This document shows, one piece after another, positions 10,738 through 22,960 of a DNA stretch of 64,000 bases (its first letter is position 1; each line of letters starts with the position of its first letter). A program made the position numbers and the translations under genes. The notes beneath the pieces were generated by a model, which made no database searches, had not been told where the DNA came from, and saw only the letters and a program-made list of their open reading frames with translations. Where the stretch lies: positions 9,761,656-9,825,655 of the forward strand of contig NC_041011.1 of NCBI RefSeq assembly GCF_004193775.1, in the 5' to 3' direction. The DNA comes from Glycine soja. Lineage: Eukaryota > Streptophyta > Magnoliopsida > Fabales > Fabaceae.

Positions 10738-11576
10738 CAAAAATAAAAAAAATTTGTTAATAATGTAACATTCCGGAAGAAGTGCTTCCGGAAGTTACTA
10801 AGGCTCATTCCGGAAAAAGTTCTTTCGGAAGACACTTCCGAAACTACTTCTTCCGGAATGGGCCTTAGTAACTTCCAGAAGAAGTTCTTCCGGAAATACA
10901 ACATTCTCATTCCGGAACTTCTTTCTCCTGTACTTAAAATTTCTTTCGGAAACAGCTTTTTACTATTTTTCTTCTCTAAAAACTAGCCAGAAAACGCAAA
11001 AAATACCCATAAATGCGTACCTCCGACGAAACAGGAAGAACAACGACTAACAAAACTTCAAATACGGAACACCTGCTTCACGGGGGACCACCAAATCTTC
11101 AAATACAGAACACCTACTTCACGGGACCACCAAATCTTCAAAGCTACACAGCGTGGAAAGCAACAACAAGAAAAGGAAAGAAAGCAACGAAGGATGAAGC
11201 GCAGTAAGAAATGGAAGCGTGAAATGGAAGCGTGAAGCACAGTAAATTTAAAGAAAATTACACAGGGGTAAAATCGTCATTACATATGCATTAAATATTA
11301 TTTCATTTTTACTTATTATTATAAAATGAAAATTATTTTTTCTTGACATTGTTATAAAATAATAATCATTTTTTATTATATATTAACTATTGTAATACAA
11401 ATTAAATGTTATCATAATAAATATTTTATATTTTTAATAAAATATACGAATTAATTAATTTTTAGTCTTCCGGAAATTTTCCGGAAAAAGTGTCTTCCGG
11501 AATGATTCCGGAATAAGGTTCTTCTGGAAATGGTCTTCGCGGAAGGGAATTTTCGCTCATTCACTGTTTGCTGGGT
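10340..11576. repeat. MULE right arm: AT microsatellite and TTCCGGAA clusters
   Basis: The transposase upstream DNA is AT-rich with a partial duplication (GGACATATGCATCATACA at about 10,342 and 10,431). An AT run lies at 10,697-10,732. Palindrome clusters (TTCCGGAAG and variants) lie at 10,770-10,935 and 11,460-11,550. A C/A-rich stretch (about 11,010-11,240) repeats ACCACCAAATCTTCAAA twice. No gene was seen here. Confidence 0.6.
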
Positions 11577-11622
11577 GCCCCAACAATATTGCTGGGTGCA
11601 CGTAGCAATTCCCGCCAACTTG
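11577..11622 (-). repeat. MULE right terminal inverted repeat and target duplication
   Basis: Reading outward, CAATATTGCTGGGTGCACGT and AGCAATTCCC end at 11613, followed by GCCAACTTG (11614-11622), identical to 1300-1308. The DNA beyond (CATTGCATTTTGCG) is the displaced upstream region of the NC-domain gene. Confidence 0.93.
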
Positions 11623-12540
11623 CATTGCATTTTGCGTAAAGGCTCAATATTGGTGGGCTAAGGACAAGGTATCTTGGAAGCCCAGTCGATACAAATCAAG
11701 GTTGACAACATAGGAAGGGCAATTGAATTTTGCACCTTTCTAAATGTATCCTGCACCTCCCACTTTTTGAAAAACCCAAACCTACCATTTTTATCTTTTT
11801 CTCTCTTTCCCTTCTTCCTCTTCTTTCTCCCGCAATCGCAGCTCATTTCTATTCTTCTCTTCTTCTTGCAACACAAGTTTGGACCCATTTTCTAGTTTTT
11901 TTCTTCTTCTCCAACTCACCTCTTCTTCTTGCAATCATTGAAGGTATAAAGCAAGTCCAACTCGACGCTACAAAAGTCTTTCTCCTTCTCCAACTCCTCA
12001 CTCCGCAGGTACATTTTAATCCATTCACGTTCACGTTGTGAACTTGTTTCTAGAATAGGTGTTATGTAAGGATATAAATACTCATGTGTAATGACCCTTC
12101 TGAAAGGATAATTGTTATGAAACACCTTTTTCATAAGTAAAAAGAAAAAGTGTTATTTAGAATGAACATTTGGGAAGGCACAAATTGTACTTCCAGAAAG
12201 GATATTTTGGATTGCTATTTTTCCTTCCAAAATGATCTTTCCATAAGTCAAAATAGTACTTTCTGGAATGGTCTTTTCTGAAAGTGCCAAAATACACTTT
12301 CGAAAAGGTTACTTCAGAATGGGCTTTTTGTAAGCCTAATACTAATTTTTGGAACCTCTTTTTTGGAATATAGAAAGTATACTTCTGGAAAGGTTGTTCT
12401 AGATTTTTAAAAAGTCTTCTAAAATCGTCTTTCCATTAGCAAAAATACTTTTGGAACAACCTTTTGCTTACAAAATTGTCATTTTGAAAGCTATTTTACA
12501 GTTAATTTAATTTTATTAGAGAAACCACTTACTTTCTCGG

Positions 12541-12588
12541 GAGGAGGAACGAGAATGAGGGAGCGAGAAAGAGAGAGAGAGAGAGATG
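12541..12588. repeat. GA-rich simple repeat
   Basis: A purine-rich stretch ends in a GAGAGA run just before the LTR-like insertion. Confidence 0.7.
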
Positions 12589-12622
12589 TCATTGCAGGTG
12601 GTGGCCGTCGAGGGAGGGAGAT

Positions 12623-15001
12623 TGTGACACCCTCTATCCCATACATATATGTATTAATAATAAAAGAAAAAGAAATTATAATTAATTAAAAGTTCTTAAA
12701 ACACATTTAAATAAAATCCTTTCAAAAGGGTAAAAAGCTCACATTCACTTTTTTTGCATCATAATAAAACTTGTCTAAATAAATAATAAAATCATCTCGG
12801 CTCAAACAAGGTCATCCAAGACTTCATGCAATTAATATAGAAACCTATACTCCAATGTCACATCCTATCAGAGCATCATGTTTCCGCGTCCTCTAGCATG
12901 AGTTTCTCGATAGCCATTCACCTAGCCATCTTCTCCCGTGAACATAAAGTTCAAGATCATCACATGATGCAAACACAAATAGCACACGGGGAATGAGTTA
13001 TCACATTCCTAACTAATAGAGAGAAACGAGACAACTAGATATATATATCATGTAAATGAGATACAACTTACTTAAACATAGCTAATGTAATTTCACCACT
13101 TTGTCGCATAACATCACATCACAACACAACATGTCTCATTCATTTTCACATCATTCACGTACTCAAAGATCAAAACACAATATCACTAAATCAATCAATA
13201 TTAATAAATACACAAGTGTTATGCAACAGATACACTAAGACTCAAGCCTATATGCAATGTGGTACTGTGTTAGTGACAAACCATCCTGGGCGCTTATGAG
13301 TACATAACAAGACACACTACACTATGGGTATGTCAGGTCACTATCACTAAGTAAAATCATAAGGTGACCAGTTAGGGTCACTCCGTTTTACGAGAATGCT
13401 CCAACCATATGGAATTAACATAAGCTTAAAGGAGCACTCAAACCGAGTGTCTTTACTCCCAAGGCCTAGACTCTGAAAAATCCGTTAGGGCCTCATCTTT
13501 CTGATTCAGGTCCGACCCCTAAAACAATTTTTGCACGCAGACACTGCTCATGAATTATACAATACCCATGACCCCACACTCGTGTTTCAAACACGTCTAA
13601 CACATTGCGCTACAATTTGACATTGGTTCCTAACAAGGAAACCTACACTTTCCCTTTAACATTGCGCATAAACATTTTTCTCAAGGTAAACACTGGTCGA
13701 GTTATTGTATAATTTACAACTCACAACACAAGTATTTTCACATCAAGTGTTAACAACACACTTATTCACAACTAAATTTGATGTTCACAATTTCACATCT
13801 CATAACGTTACAATCTACCATCACATATTTACGTGTATCTCACAACTTAACACATGTTCAACTTTGCACTTATACTCAATCTCAATAACAATATTATAAT
13901 TTCAAAGCAACATGTTATCCCACAATTCATCACCTATTTAATTTATCACTTATACACAATTTTAATCATAATTTCATGATCCCAATATAACTATTTATCA
14001 TGTTAATCCTATCATAAACACAAACAAATTATACAAAAATATTTCTTAATCCACGGGGAGTAAAACCCCTCAAACAGTTTCACATAATCATACAAAAAGA
14101 ATTTCAATACAATAAACATCCCAAAATAAACCCCAATTTGATCCCCCTAAGATTCCTCAAGTTAGGATCACGTGTGTATTGCGATAACGACATCTCTAGA
14201 AATTTCCTGAGATTCCTCAAGTTTTTCCTCTGATTTTCTCTGGTAGGGTTTTCAAGCGTTAGAGAAAAGGATAAGAGATTAAAACCTTCATTTTGTATTG
14301 TATTCGTGCGATTCACTTTTCTCTCTCCCTGACTATTATTTCGCAAATCCCAACGGTAAAGGTGTGAGGAATTGAATTGCAGACCAAGTATCTAAATTTC
14401 ACGATGATCTAACGGTTAACGAGTCTGAGATCGTAGTTTTACTAGACAGATTTTGAGTCTCTAGGGGAAAAGAGAAAGCTACGATGCGAAGGACATTTCT
14501 CATAGCTCCAATATTTTTTTGCAATTTCTAACAATGAGAATGCTCGGAAATGAGTTGCAAACCTGGTGCTGAAATATCACGACGATCCAACGGTTAACGT
14601 GTCCGAGATCATCATTTTACTAAGATAGGTTTGAGTGTATGCAGAAAAAAGATAGGGTTATGAGAGAAGAAGAGTGAAAAACGAATTTGAGAGAAAGAGA
14701 AAGTGCAGATACATTAGTCTAAACACTCACCTAACATATCTCTATTTATAGGTAAGTATTATCAGCCTATTATTTACTTTATTTTTCTTTATTTTTATTA
14801 TCTTATAAAAAAAATCTCTATTTTATTTCCTATCAAATGAATAAATAAAATATCTTTTTTTCCTTCAAATCATTATTTTAATTAATAACATTATTTTTTC
14901 TTATTTATTTAATTATAAAAGAATCTCAACATTTTTCTAAAATTACATTTATTTTTAAATAAAAACTTTTTTAACTTATTTATGAAAAATGAAATATTAC
15001 A
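12623..15001 (-). mobile_element. Solo-LTR-like segment, about 2.4 kb
   Basis: On the minus strand it starts TGTAATATTTC (15,001) and ends GGGTGTCACA (12,623), giving TGT..ACA ends. A TATA box, CCTATAAATAGAGATATG, faces the same way (about 14,735-14,752). Two copies of a 70-bp phrase (CACGATGATCTAACGGTTAA near 14,400; CACGACGATCCAACGGTTAA near 14,577) lie upstream of it. There is no gag or pol. The flanks do not give a clean 5-bp duplication: GAGAT abuts the left end, and the same bases lie 15 bp beyond the right end. Solo LTR is my best reading; a non-autonomous element is possible. Confidence 0.5.
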
Positions 15002-15174
15002 AAAATACTTTCATGGAGATGATCATGGAAGAAGAAGTCGTCACAAGGATTTTAGAATTAAGAGAAGAAAAAAGGTGTTAGGATTAAAAGATGAGAGGTG
15101 AAAATTTCAGGTCTTTTCACTAAATAAAGGGGAGCGCAGGATTCAAAGAAGGAAAGTGCAGGATTCAAGAACCC

Positions 15175-18100
15175 CTGGTAAGATAATACTACTAACTAGA
15201 GAAATTGGCATGTGCTTTGCACAGCCAGTAAAAGCAAAACATTAATGGTGGGCTGTATTTTAAAATGCAAAAGAAAAATAAAAATAAAAGATGAGATGGT
15301 AGCATATCAGGACATGTGGTTGAGTGCAATTACGGTTGGACAGATTTATAATAACTATTGATATAATAAGGAATGAAATTGAAAAATTCATGTAAGAAAA
15401 TGTAACATTAAGTTAATGTTGATGTTCGAGAGAAAAAGAGGATGATTTTTACATAGAATGTAGATATGTTAATATGGTAATGAATCCTCTCAAGTGAAAA
15501 AAGAAAACAAGTCACGGTAACACTTTCTGAAGTTTTATGTAATTACATAAAATATAGGTATGTTAATATTGGAATTGAGTGTTTTATATATTCTCACATT
15601 CTCTTTTGTTCCCTCGTCACAAAATTTGAATTTATTATAAAGTGTGTTTCAAATTTTAGATTTACCAAACCGAGGTAGTCAAAACTGAAAATTCTAGTTT
15701 GGTTTATTAATGTCATGTACGACACTGCAACGCCTGTAGTGTTTTCTGAAAACACTATTGCTACTATAATGTCCCACGTGACATTAAAAAAAATCAAAAT
15801 TTATTTTTCTAAAGAAAAAAAGCTAATGTGGCACTAAAAACTTTAGTCAGAATAGAGTTTTCTGGCGTTGATTGTCCCAATTAAGTAAAATGTTTCAAAA
15901 GATCACTTTTAGTAATTTGTTTGTAAAACTAATCCTCTTTAGTCAATCAGCCTTTCTTCGCTGTAGCTGATCCATGAAGACTACATTTTTAAGACTAGTT
16001 TTCGCTTTTTTGTCTTTCTTTTACTCCCCGTGTACCAAAATGGACAATTTCCACTAAGAAAAGCCTAATAGCTTATATATCTGAAAGGCTTTGGCAATTG
16101 GGCATCTAGGCTTCTGTAATTAAAGGTTGTGATGCAGACCCCAAAAAAACAAAAAACAAAGATATGATCAGCAAAATATTTGTGTTTGGAAGATATGATC
16201 AGCAAATTATTTGTGTTTGGAAGGATTTATTTATAAGTTGTTTAAAATTATTTTATGACAACTATTTGTTTAAGTATTTGAATAACTTACATCAAAAGAA
16301 CTTTCTTATTTAATACGCGATTCTCTCTCTTACAAAATATATGCTAAGAGATTTAATATATTTTTTTAAAATTAGATTATAATTTAATATATAAATAAAC
16401 ATATTAGACTTGTTAGTATTACGTCAATAGGGGATTTTCAAGAAAAAATATAATAATTTTCCTTGTTTTAGGTTATCATAATAATTGAAAAATTATTTAT
16501 TATATTTTAATTTCGAACATCTAATATCTTAGGGCATTACTTAAATGAATATTGGATACAATATAGAATTAATGATTAATCAAGAAAGAATTAATCAACT
16601 CTTGATAATGAGTTTGAGCTCTACAATATAATTAAGACCTTGACTAGTAAATTAAGATCACACAACCTACAATATAATTAATGATTAATTTACTACCGAG
16701 TTAGTATTGAATCTACGAGATCACACAACCGACTATTTCAATCTTTGCAAAAAAATAATAATTTATTTGATAATTAAATTAGACAATTTAATTTAATCAA
16801 ATAAATATTTTAGTGAAATATTATTATATTTTTATCTAGCACCAAGAATATAATTAATATAAACAAAAAGTATTATTTTATAAATATGGAAACTGTTCAC
16901 AAAATAAGAATAAGATTTCATAACTACATATCAAGGTTAGATCATTTGATTAGTTATCGTAATTAATCATGTGATTATTTAAAAATTATATTTGTCTTAT
17001 ATCAAGAAAATTTTTAAGATAAAAAGATATGAGATAATTTTTATTTTCAAATATAAAAAAAGATACGAAATTATTTTAAATAAAATCTTTTATTTCTTTT
17101 GAGAAGACCCAAATTCATATCAAAGAGCATCAGTCATAAATTAGGAAAAAATCAAGTCTAATTTTTAGTAGAGAGAGAATTTGTTCTTAAATGATAATTG
17201 AGATTGATCTTATTTACAAACTATCGAAAAAAAAAATTGATGTAAGAATGGACATCTTGGTACACAATTTTAATTTTCTTTGTTTATTATTATATATGTT
17301 GAATGAAAAATAAATCCTAACTTTGATGCAAGTATTAGAAACACTTTTTAACAATCAACCACTGTTCTTGATGTGTATGTGGGAATCTCATCATTGACCA
17401 ACAACAACACAAACAATCGTTTAAGAACAAGAGCAATAGAGGGCTCATTTCCCTTCTAAATTATTGTTTCAGAATTGAGCAAGTTGATTCATGGGCCAAC
17501 CACTTTAAGAACTGTTTCCGTTTCTTGCTCGCTGTCCATCACACACATTTCGGAATTTATATAGTGCTTCTATACCAAACCCTAATTCCATCCTTCAAGT
17601 GAAAAAGCAAATAAATAAAAGTGCACCATCAAAAGGAGATCGAAGAAAGAATATCATTTATCCCACAACAATTCAATCCTCCAATTTAATTGTGATGTAT
17701 GACTTATAAAAAAAATTAATCTATTAATCAAGACATTACTAATTAAGTAGCTTGAATTAATATAATTAGAAGAGGACACAAAAATGATGTACTAGAAATC
17801 TTCATAGACTAGCGTAAAACGGCTTGCTCCCTTTCAAATATAAAAGAAATGGCCATTTACATTATCTTGATAGTGAAGTTGCAAGGAAATAGAATAATTA
17901 ATCAAACTATATTATGTTCGTGGGACTTGGATTTGTCTATACTTTCCAAGGCACTAACCCTCACAACATTAGTTTATTTTATATACAAGAAAGATGCTTC
18001 AAACCCATGTATAAAATAAAACACAAAAAGCAAAACACCAAGTTCAATTTTAATATTGGGATTTTTGTCAATTCTCCACCAAAATTCTCCAACAAAGGGT

Positions 18101-19129
18101 AGCGCATGAACCCTGTCATATATAGCTTCAGCGTGATTCAAAAACCCTTTTTTTGTTATTTATTGGTTTCATTATGCTTTGAGATTTGTTTACCATAACC
18201 CAATGGCATAAAGTATGTTACTCAAGTATCTTTCATGGAACGCTTACCACCCTATCATCTTCAATCGTAATATAGTTTTATAATGCACTTAATAAAATAT
18301 GAATTGATGTTAGTGTTGTTGTCCATCTTTACATTAAGAAAGCATTTTAATCCCATTCCCTAACTCTTCCTTAGGATAGATAACATCTTCAATATTGTCA
18401 CTATCTAACCCCTTTATAAAATGGAAAATCTATGACACTTGCCTTTGTCTCTAGTAACGATTAAATATTTGGAGAATGTGGAAATTAACGGACATATACT
18501 ATAAAGTAGTTCGCATCTTGAATAGTTAGGCAAGTCCTTCTCTCTCCCTCTCCCTCTCCCTCTCCCTCTTTTTTCTTTCACTCTTGGTGGTGATCACTTT
18601 TATTAGTGAAGTCCAACTTTCTAAAAGATCCAAACAAGCTTATAGGGTAGCCTCCCAGCATATGATGGGGTGGTGGGGTTCCATGAAAAATGTCAGTATT
18701 AACTGTTAAGCCTAGAATTAGAAAACACATGTCCTTATCTTATCTCACAAAGGGGGAATAAATAGAAAAAATAATATAAATACATAGAAAAAAAAGAGGT
18801 CAAACAGAAACTGCCAAAGTGACATAGGGGAGAACCTAACTCGAGACCAGTTGTTGAAACCAAGAAAAAGAGTACTAGTGTGTTTCAATTAAACGTATTA
18901 ACTGTTAAATTGTACCGTACAATATGTCTATTACTACGATAGTTTTTACTTTTTACTCATTAAACAATAGCTTGCTTGTTTTTCCGTTAGATGAGCTCCA
19001 AAAGTCCGTTTTATTAGAAGTACTAATTTTTTACTTTTTAATAGTGATGAAAATAAGTTGTGTCCAATAAGACAAGTATGACCTTTCAAAAAACCAAGGC
19101 CCAAATCTGTTGTTACTTATTATAGTTAT
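15175..19129. other. AT-rich intergenic DNA, no gene seen
   Basis: There are no open frames with recognisable domains. Short direct repeats occur (AAGATATGATCAGCAAA twice near 16,160 and 16,190; GATCACACAACC twice near 16,660 and 16,720). A TCTCCC run lies at 18,539-18,569. Confidence 0.6.
18539..18569. repeat. (TCTCCC)n simple repeat
   Basis: About five copies of TCTCCC, followed by a T-rich run. Confidence 0.9.
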
Positions 19130-19555
19130 TTTTATATAAAAATAGACAGTTTAGTGCTTATATATGTAGTGTAGATTTTCAATTTAATTATTATTTGTAA
19201 AAATTTATTTAATAAACATTTATTAATCGGTTTTCATATTGTAAATATTATTAATTTGATCATTGTCAGAATTAATCTTCTTATGTTTTCTTAATTTGAT
19301 CCTTATATGTGTAGTATATTCTTAATTTAGGAGACTAAATTAATAATTTGTTTCACATATAAGGAACATATTAACAATGTGTTACATGTATATGAGCTAA
19401 ATTAAGAATGTATGAAGAAGTTAATGATCAACATATAAGGATTGGAACCAAATTGATAATGTTTGCATATATAACAATCAGTTTAATAAATTTTTATGTA
19501 TAAGGATCAAATTGAGAATCTACTATATATATATAGCGACTAAATTATATGTTTA
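19130..19555. repeat. Inverted-repeat MITE, about 425 bp
   Basis: The left end, TTTAGTGCTTATATATGTAG then GATTTTCAATTT, is complemented by the right end (reverse complement TTTAGTCGCTATATATATAT then GATTCTCAATTTGATCC). Complementarity continues imperfectly for about 120 bp per arm. No coding capacity. Confidence 0.6.
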
Positions 19556-20099
19556 ATTTTTAAAAAAAACGGGTCTAACTTTTTATAATTCAACTTAACT
19601 TGTTTGTTAGTTTAAATATTTATTTTATACTATAAATTCTAGATAGGTATAAGGTATTTCTAGATAGGCTAATTGTTAATAGGTTAATAGAAAATGTCTA
19701 TATAAAAGAAACAGTAAATTATGAAAATGAAATTACTACTCCTGAAGGTATAATATTAGGTAAAAAAAAAAGGTCGGTTAAACATTACAAGAGTTAAGTC
19801 TAATTTCTTCATATTATACAACTTTTTTATTATTGTATTGGTATGAAGTATTTATCGACTTTGTTAATGATTCATTTCTATTGAGAAACTAGGGTGGTCA
19901 CCTTTGATGGAGTTTGTCATTCCAATTATATTTTCTTCATCCAAAAGAATTAAATTTAAAACCTTGCTTAAGAGAACCGAACCTAGTACCGCTCCAACAA
20001 CGACTTATTAGTATGATATAAGCTTAATTTTAAGAACTAACTTGACATTCATGATAAGTTATTTAAAAATCTATTTTGCAACATATCACTAAAGGATCA

Positions 20100-20690
20100 A
20101 TTTCCAACAAATAGGCTCACTTGCAAGGGTAAAGACATACCTTGTTGTATCTTGTTATCCAAACCACCAATATAGTTGGAATCCATATATCCCATAAGAT
20201 ACTATGACTTGTTGTGTCCTTTAGGTTCCTGAAGATCCACTTAATTGCATCCCTAGCATTGACAAAAACTTACAAACTTGACTTATAACATGTTCCAAAT
20301 GTGGTCTAGTGCAAATCATATCATACATCAAGCAACCAACTACATTGGCATATGGAACCTTTGGCATGTATTAAACCTTTGCATCTATCTCCGAGCATTG
20401 TTTTACATAAAGTTTGAAGTTGTTTCTCAGTGGAATATTCACTGACTTAGCATAACTCATGCCAAACCTGTCCAACACCTTCTCGATGTAGCCTTGTTGT
20501 GAGAGTCATAATCTTTTGGACCTCTTGTTCTCGTGAATCTCCATCCAATAATCTTTTTGGCAAGACCCAAATCATTTATGTTTAACAAATGAGTACCAAC
20601 AATCAACATATCATCCACATAAAGTAACATAAAAGTAAAAGAATAATCATCAAGACTCATTCCATAAACACAAGATTCATACTCATATCT
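20100..20690 (-). pseudogene. Ty1-copia reverse transcriptase remnant
   Basis: Minus-strand translation in broken frames gives MSLDDYSFTFMLLYVDDMLI (the YVDD active site), NDLGLAKKIIG, YIEKVLDRFGMSYAKSVNIP in a second frame, then VPYANVVGCLMYDMICTRP and HVISQVCKFL. That order is the C-terminal half of copia reverse transcriptase and the connection to RNase H. Several frameshifts and stops make it non-functional. No flanking LTRs were recognised, so element ends are undefined. Confidence 0.8.
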
Positions 20691-22439
20691 CTGATGCCAA
20701 TTGTTGACGATAGCAATCAGAATTCAAAATAACAAAGTAAACATGCACACATATAGACACAATGATTTAACAAGGTTCTATAAGTGTGCTTATGTTCTCA
20801 AGACCATAATGACTATTTGTGTTATTAACAAAAAATAAAGTTACATCAAGTATTTATAAACTATAATACAAATTAGAATATCGCTCATGTACGATATCAC
20901 AAGGAGCTTTATCCCTACCGTGAACCCACTTAATTTGTAACACAACAAACAGAAGGGTCAAGTCCAATTTGTTCACTCAAATTATGAGTCATACACAACA
21001 ACTTGACAATCATGTTCTCTAGGAAAATTAAATATATATTCACAAAATTGATAAATATTTTACACCTATAACATAATGACCAAAATATCATTATTGAAAC
21101 CTCTAACATGTAAAATAAATAAAATTTTAATTTAAAAACCTAACTATTTCTACTAATAAGGCAGAATTTTCTTTGACACATGGCCCCGCTGTTTGGTAGC
21201 AACAGCTAACAAAGAGGGCTATGCAGAAAGGAACACAAGGTGGAAATAGCATCTCTCAACAACTGTTCTAGTGTGAAGCTAACATAATTGTCCAATTAGA
21301 AGCTATAATGATGTGTCTGTTGACAGAATTGGAAATTTCAACAACCGAATTATGGATTTAATATTATAAATAATTACTTCATTATATAACTTGTTTGAAA
21401 TTCTCCATTCTCTTGATAATTACCTTACCCTATATTATGTTCCGAAAGCATAAGCTAGTAAGTTGCATGTATTCATTTCGACGGTCAAATTTTTATGCAT
21501 GAACATTCCTTTTAAAAATGATTAATTTAACAATCGTTGAAGATATCATTGCATTAAAGTAATGAATGTGATTATTTTTATATAAATATAAATGTTGTTG
21601 GTTATATAAATAATTATTTTTAAAAGCTTATAAGAATTATGAATTATATAATCTATATTTAAGTTTAAAGTTACTAATGATTACATCGTTAGGAAGAAAA
21701 CTATGAAAATTTAACTCAGATTGAGCAATAAGTAAATTGTTATCATGTATCTAAAACAAATTTTAGCCATTTACTAATTTCTAATAAATATGAGAAGAAT
21801 TATTTAATAAGTGAATCAAGTGATATAAAGTCATTCCAATTCAAACAATAATATTAAATTTGAGTCTAGAATTATACTTCTTTTTGTCTTTATTATTATG
21901 CCCAAATTAAAAGTATAATTTGATTCTTATTATAATGTTCAACCTAAAATGTCATTTACATTAATTATATTTTTACAAAAATATTCTCAATTAATTAAAA
22001 TTAGTTCTAGAATGAGATGACAATGAAAAAAAATATCCATTATTGTTTATAAATTTTGTTCGTAGGAGTAATTTGGAAAAAATTAATTTAAGATAATATA
22101 GTAAACTTAATGTTTTAAACTTAAGCTAATCAATTTTTTAATGTCAATGAATTAATTTATTACTTTTTAACTAACTTAATGCCCTTTACACTTAGAGATC
22201 TTTTATAGTAATTTTAAGTGATTTTTTATACCAGTGGAAATCAAAATCAGGATGATAAGAAGATTTATAATAATTTATATTTTTTAATCAATTAAGTTAT
22301 ACTTTTTTGGAGAGAAAAAAATCTAATGTAAAAAGAAAAAATCAGAATGCAGGCTGAACCATCTCAATGCAATACTAGTAAAAAATAAAAAAAGAAGAAA
22401 AGAAAAAGAAAGGAGGGGCAGTTACTCACGAGGAGCAGA
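20691..22439. other. AT-rich intergenic DNA, no gene seen
   Basis: The first 250 bp probably belong to the same decayed copia element as the remnant to the left. The rest is AT-rich with no supported feature. Confidence 0.5.
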
Positions 22440-22960
22440 AGACAGACACGTGTTTAATAATGGAAACGGACAGGGAGAAGTTTGTGGATAACCCACCCGC
22501 ATTTATTTATTATTTTTATTCCAAAAGAAAAAAATTAAAAAAAGAAAAGAAAAGAAAAGAAAAAAGGCAGTTACCCATAGACCTATCTTTCTTTCCCATT
22601 GGCTCCTCTGTTGACTTTTGTGTTGCACGTGGGACCCTTCTTTTGACACGCCTCTCCTCGATTGGACTGTGGGCCCCGCCGAGGAGAAAAAAACTAAAAG
22701 GCCACACGAATCTTCCTCAGGACGCAGGGGTCTCTTGGGTTGACGCGTGTACAGTGTAAGTGGGTCCAGTGGGACCCACTTTCATCAACAAACTACTGTC
22801 CAAATTAACATTAACATAAATAAATACTAGTAAAACAATTTATTTATTTTAGTTTCATTCGTAGGAGAAGGGGTTGGCACGTGGGGTCCAAGTATGTAGG
22901 ACCCATTCCCCTTATCTCTGCCTAACATGGCTCGTTATTGGGTCCCAATGCTTTATATGA
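22440..22960. promoter_or_regulatory. GC-richer island with clustered TCP-type and G-box motifs
   Basis: GTGGGACCC (22,629), GTGGGCCCC (22,669), GTGGGTCC (22,760), GTGGGACCC (22,769) and GGGTCCCA (22,940) fit the GTGGGNCC core bound by TCP factors. ACACGTG (about 22,448), GCACGTGGG (about 22,626) and GCACGTGGGG (about 22,878) carry the CACGTG G-box core. The island stands out from very AT-rich flanks and has no convincing coding frame. It looks like a promoter or distal enhancer, but no adjacent gene was recognised. Function is inference. Confidence 0.4.

Larger units (their letters stand above)
1309..11613. mobile_element. Complete three-gene Mutator-like element (MULE), 10,305 bp
   Basis: The boundaries are set by a perfect 9-bp target duplication (1300-1308 and 11614-11622) and matching TIRs that begin GGGA. 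Inside, from left to right: palindrome-rich left arm; degenerate 75-85-bp AT-rich repeats; a plant-mobile-domain (MAIN-like) gene on the plus strand; four 190-bp tandem repeats; a PB1-like ORF and a FAR1/MuDR-type transposase with an OTU-like domain, both minus strand; palindrome-rich right arm. All three genes are broken, so the copy should not move on its own. Clean TSD and TIRs suggest insertion not extremely long ago, while the nonsense load shows it has been inactive since. It separates the NC-domain gene from its former upstream DNA. Confidence 0.93.
11717..15174. mobile_element. Degraded MULE-like element, split by an LTR-like insertion
   Basis: The left end GGGCAATTGAATTTTGCACC and ATCCTGCACCTCCC matches the inverse of the right end (reverse complement GGGTTCTTGAATCCTGCACT and ATCCTGCGCTCCCC). 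Both begin GGG like the large MULE. The left arm (12,110-12,500) holds decayed TTCCGGAA-like repeats (CTTCCAGAAAGG, TTTCTGGAATGG). No coding sequence is left. I found no convincing 9-bp target duplication. The 12,623-15,001 segment appears to be a later insertion. Confidence 0.5.

Noticed and set aside
22460..22759. Plus-strand 99-codon frame in the GC-richer island
   Set aside because: Lys-rich start comes from an A/G simple repeat; no homology or splice signals. Better read as regulatory DNA.
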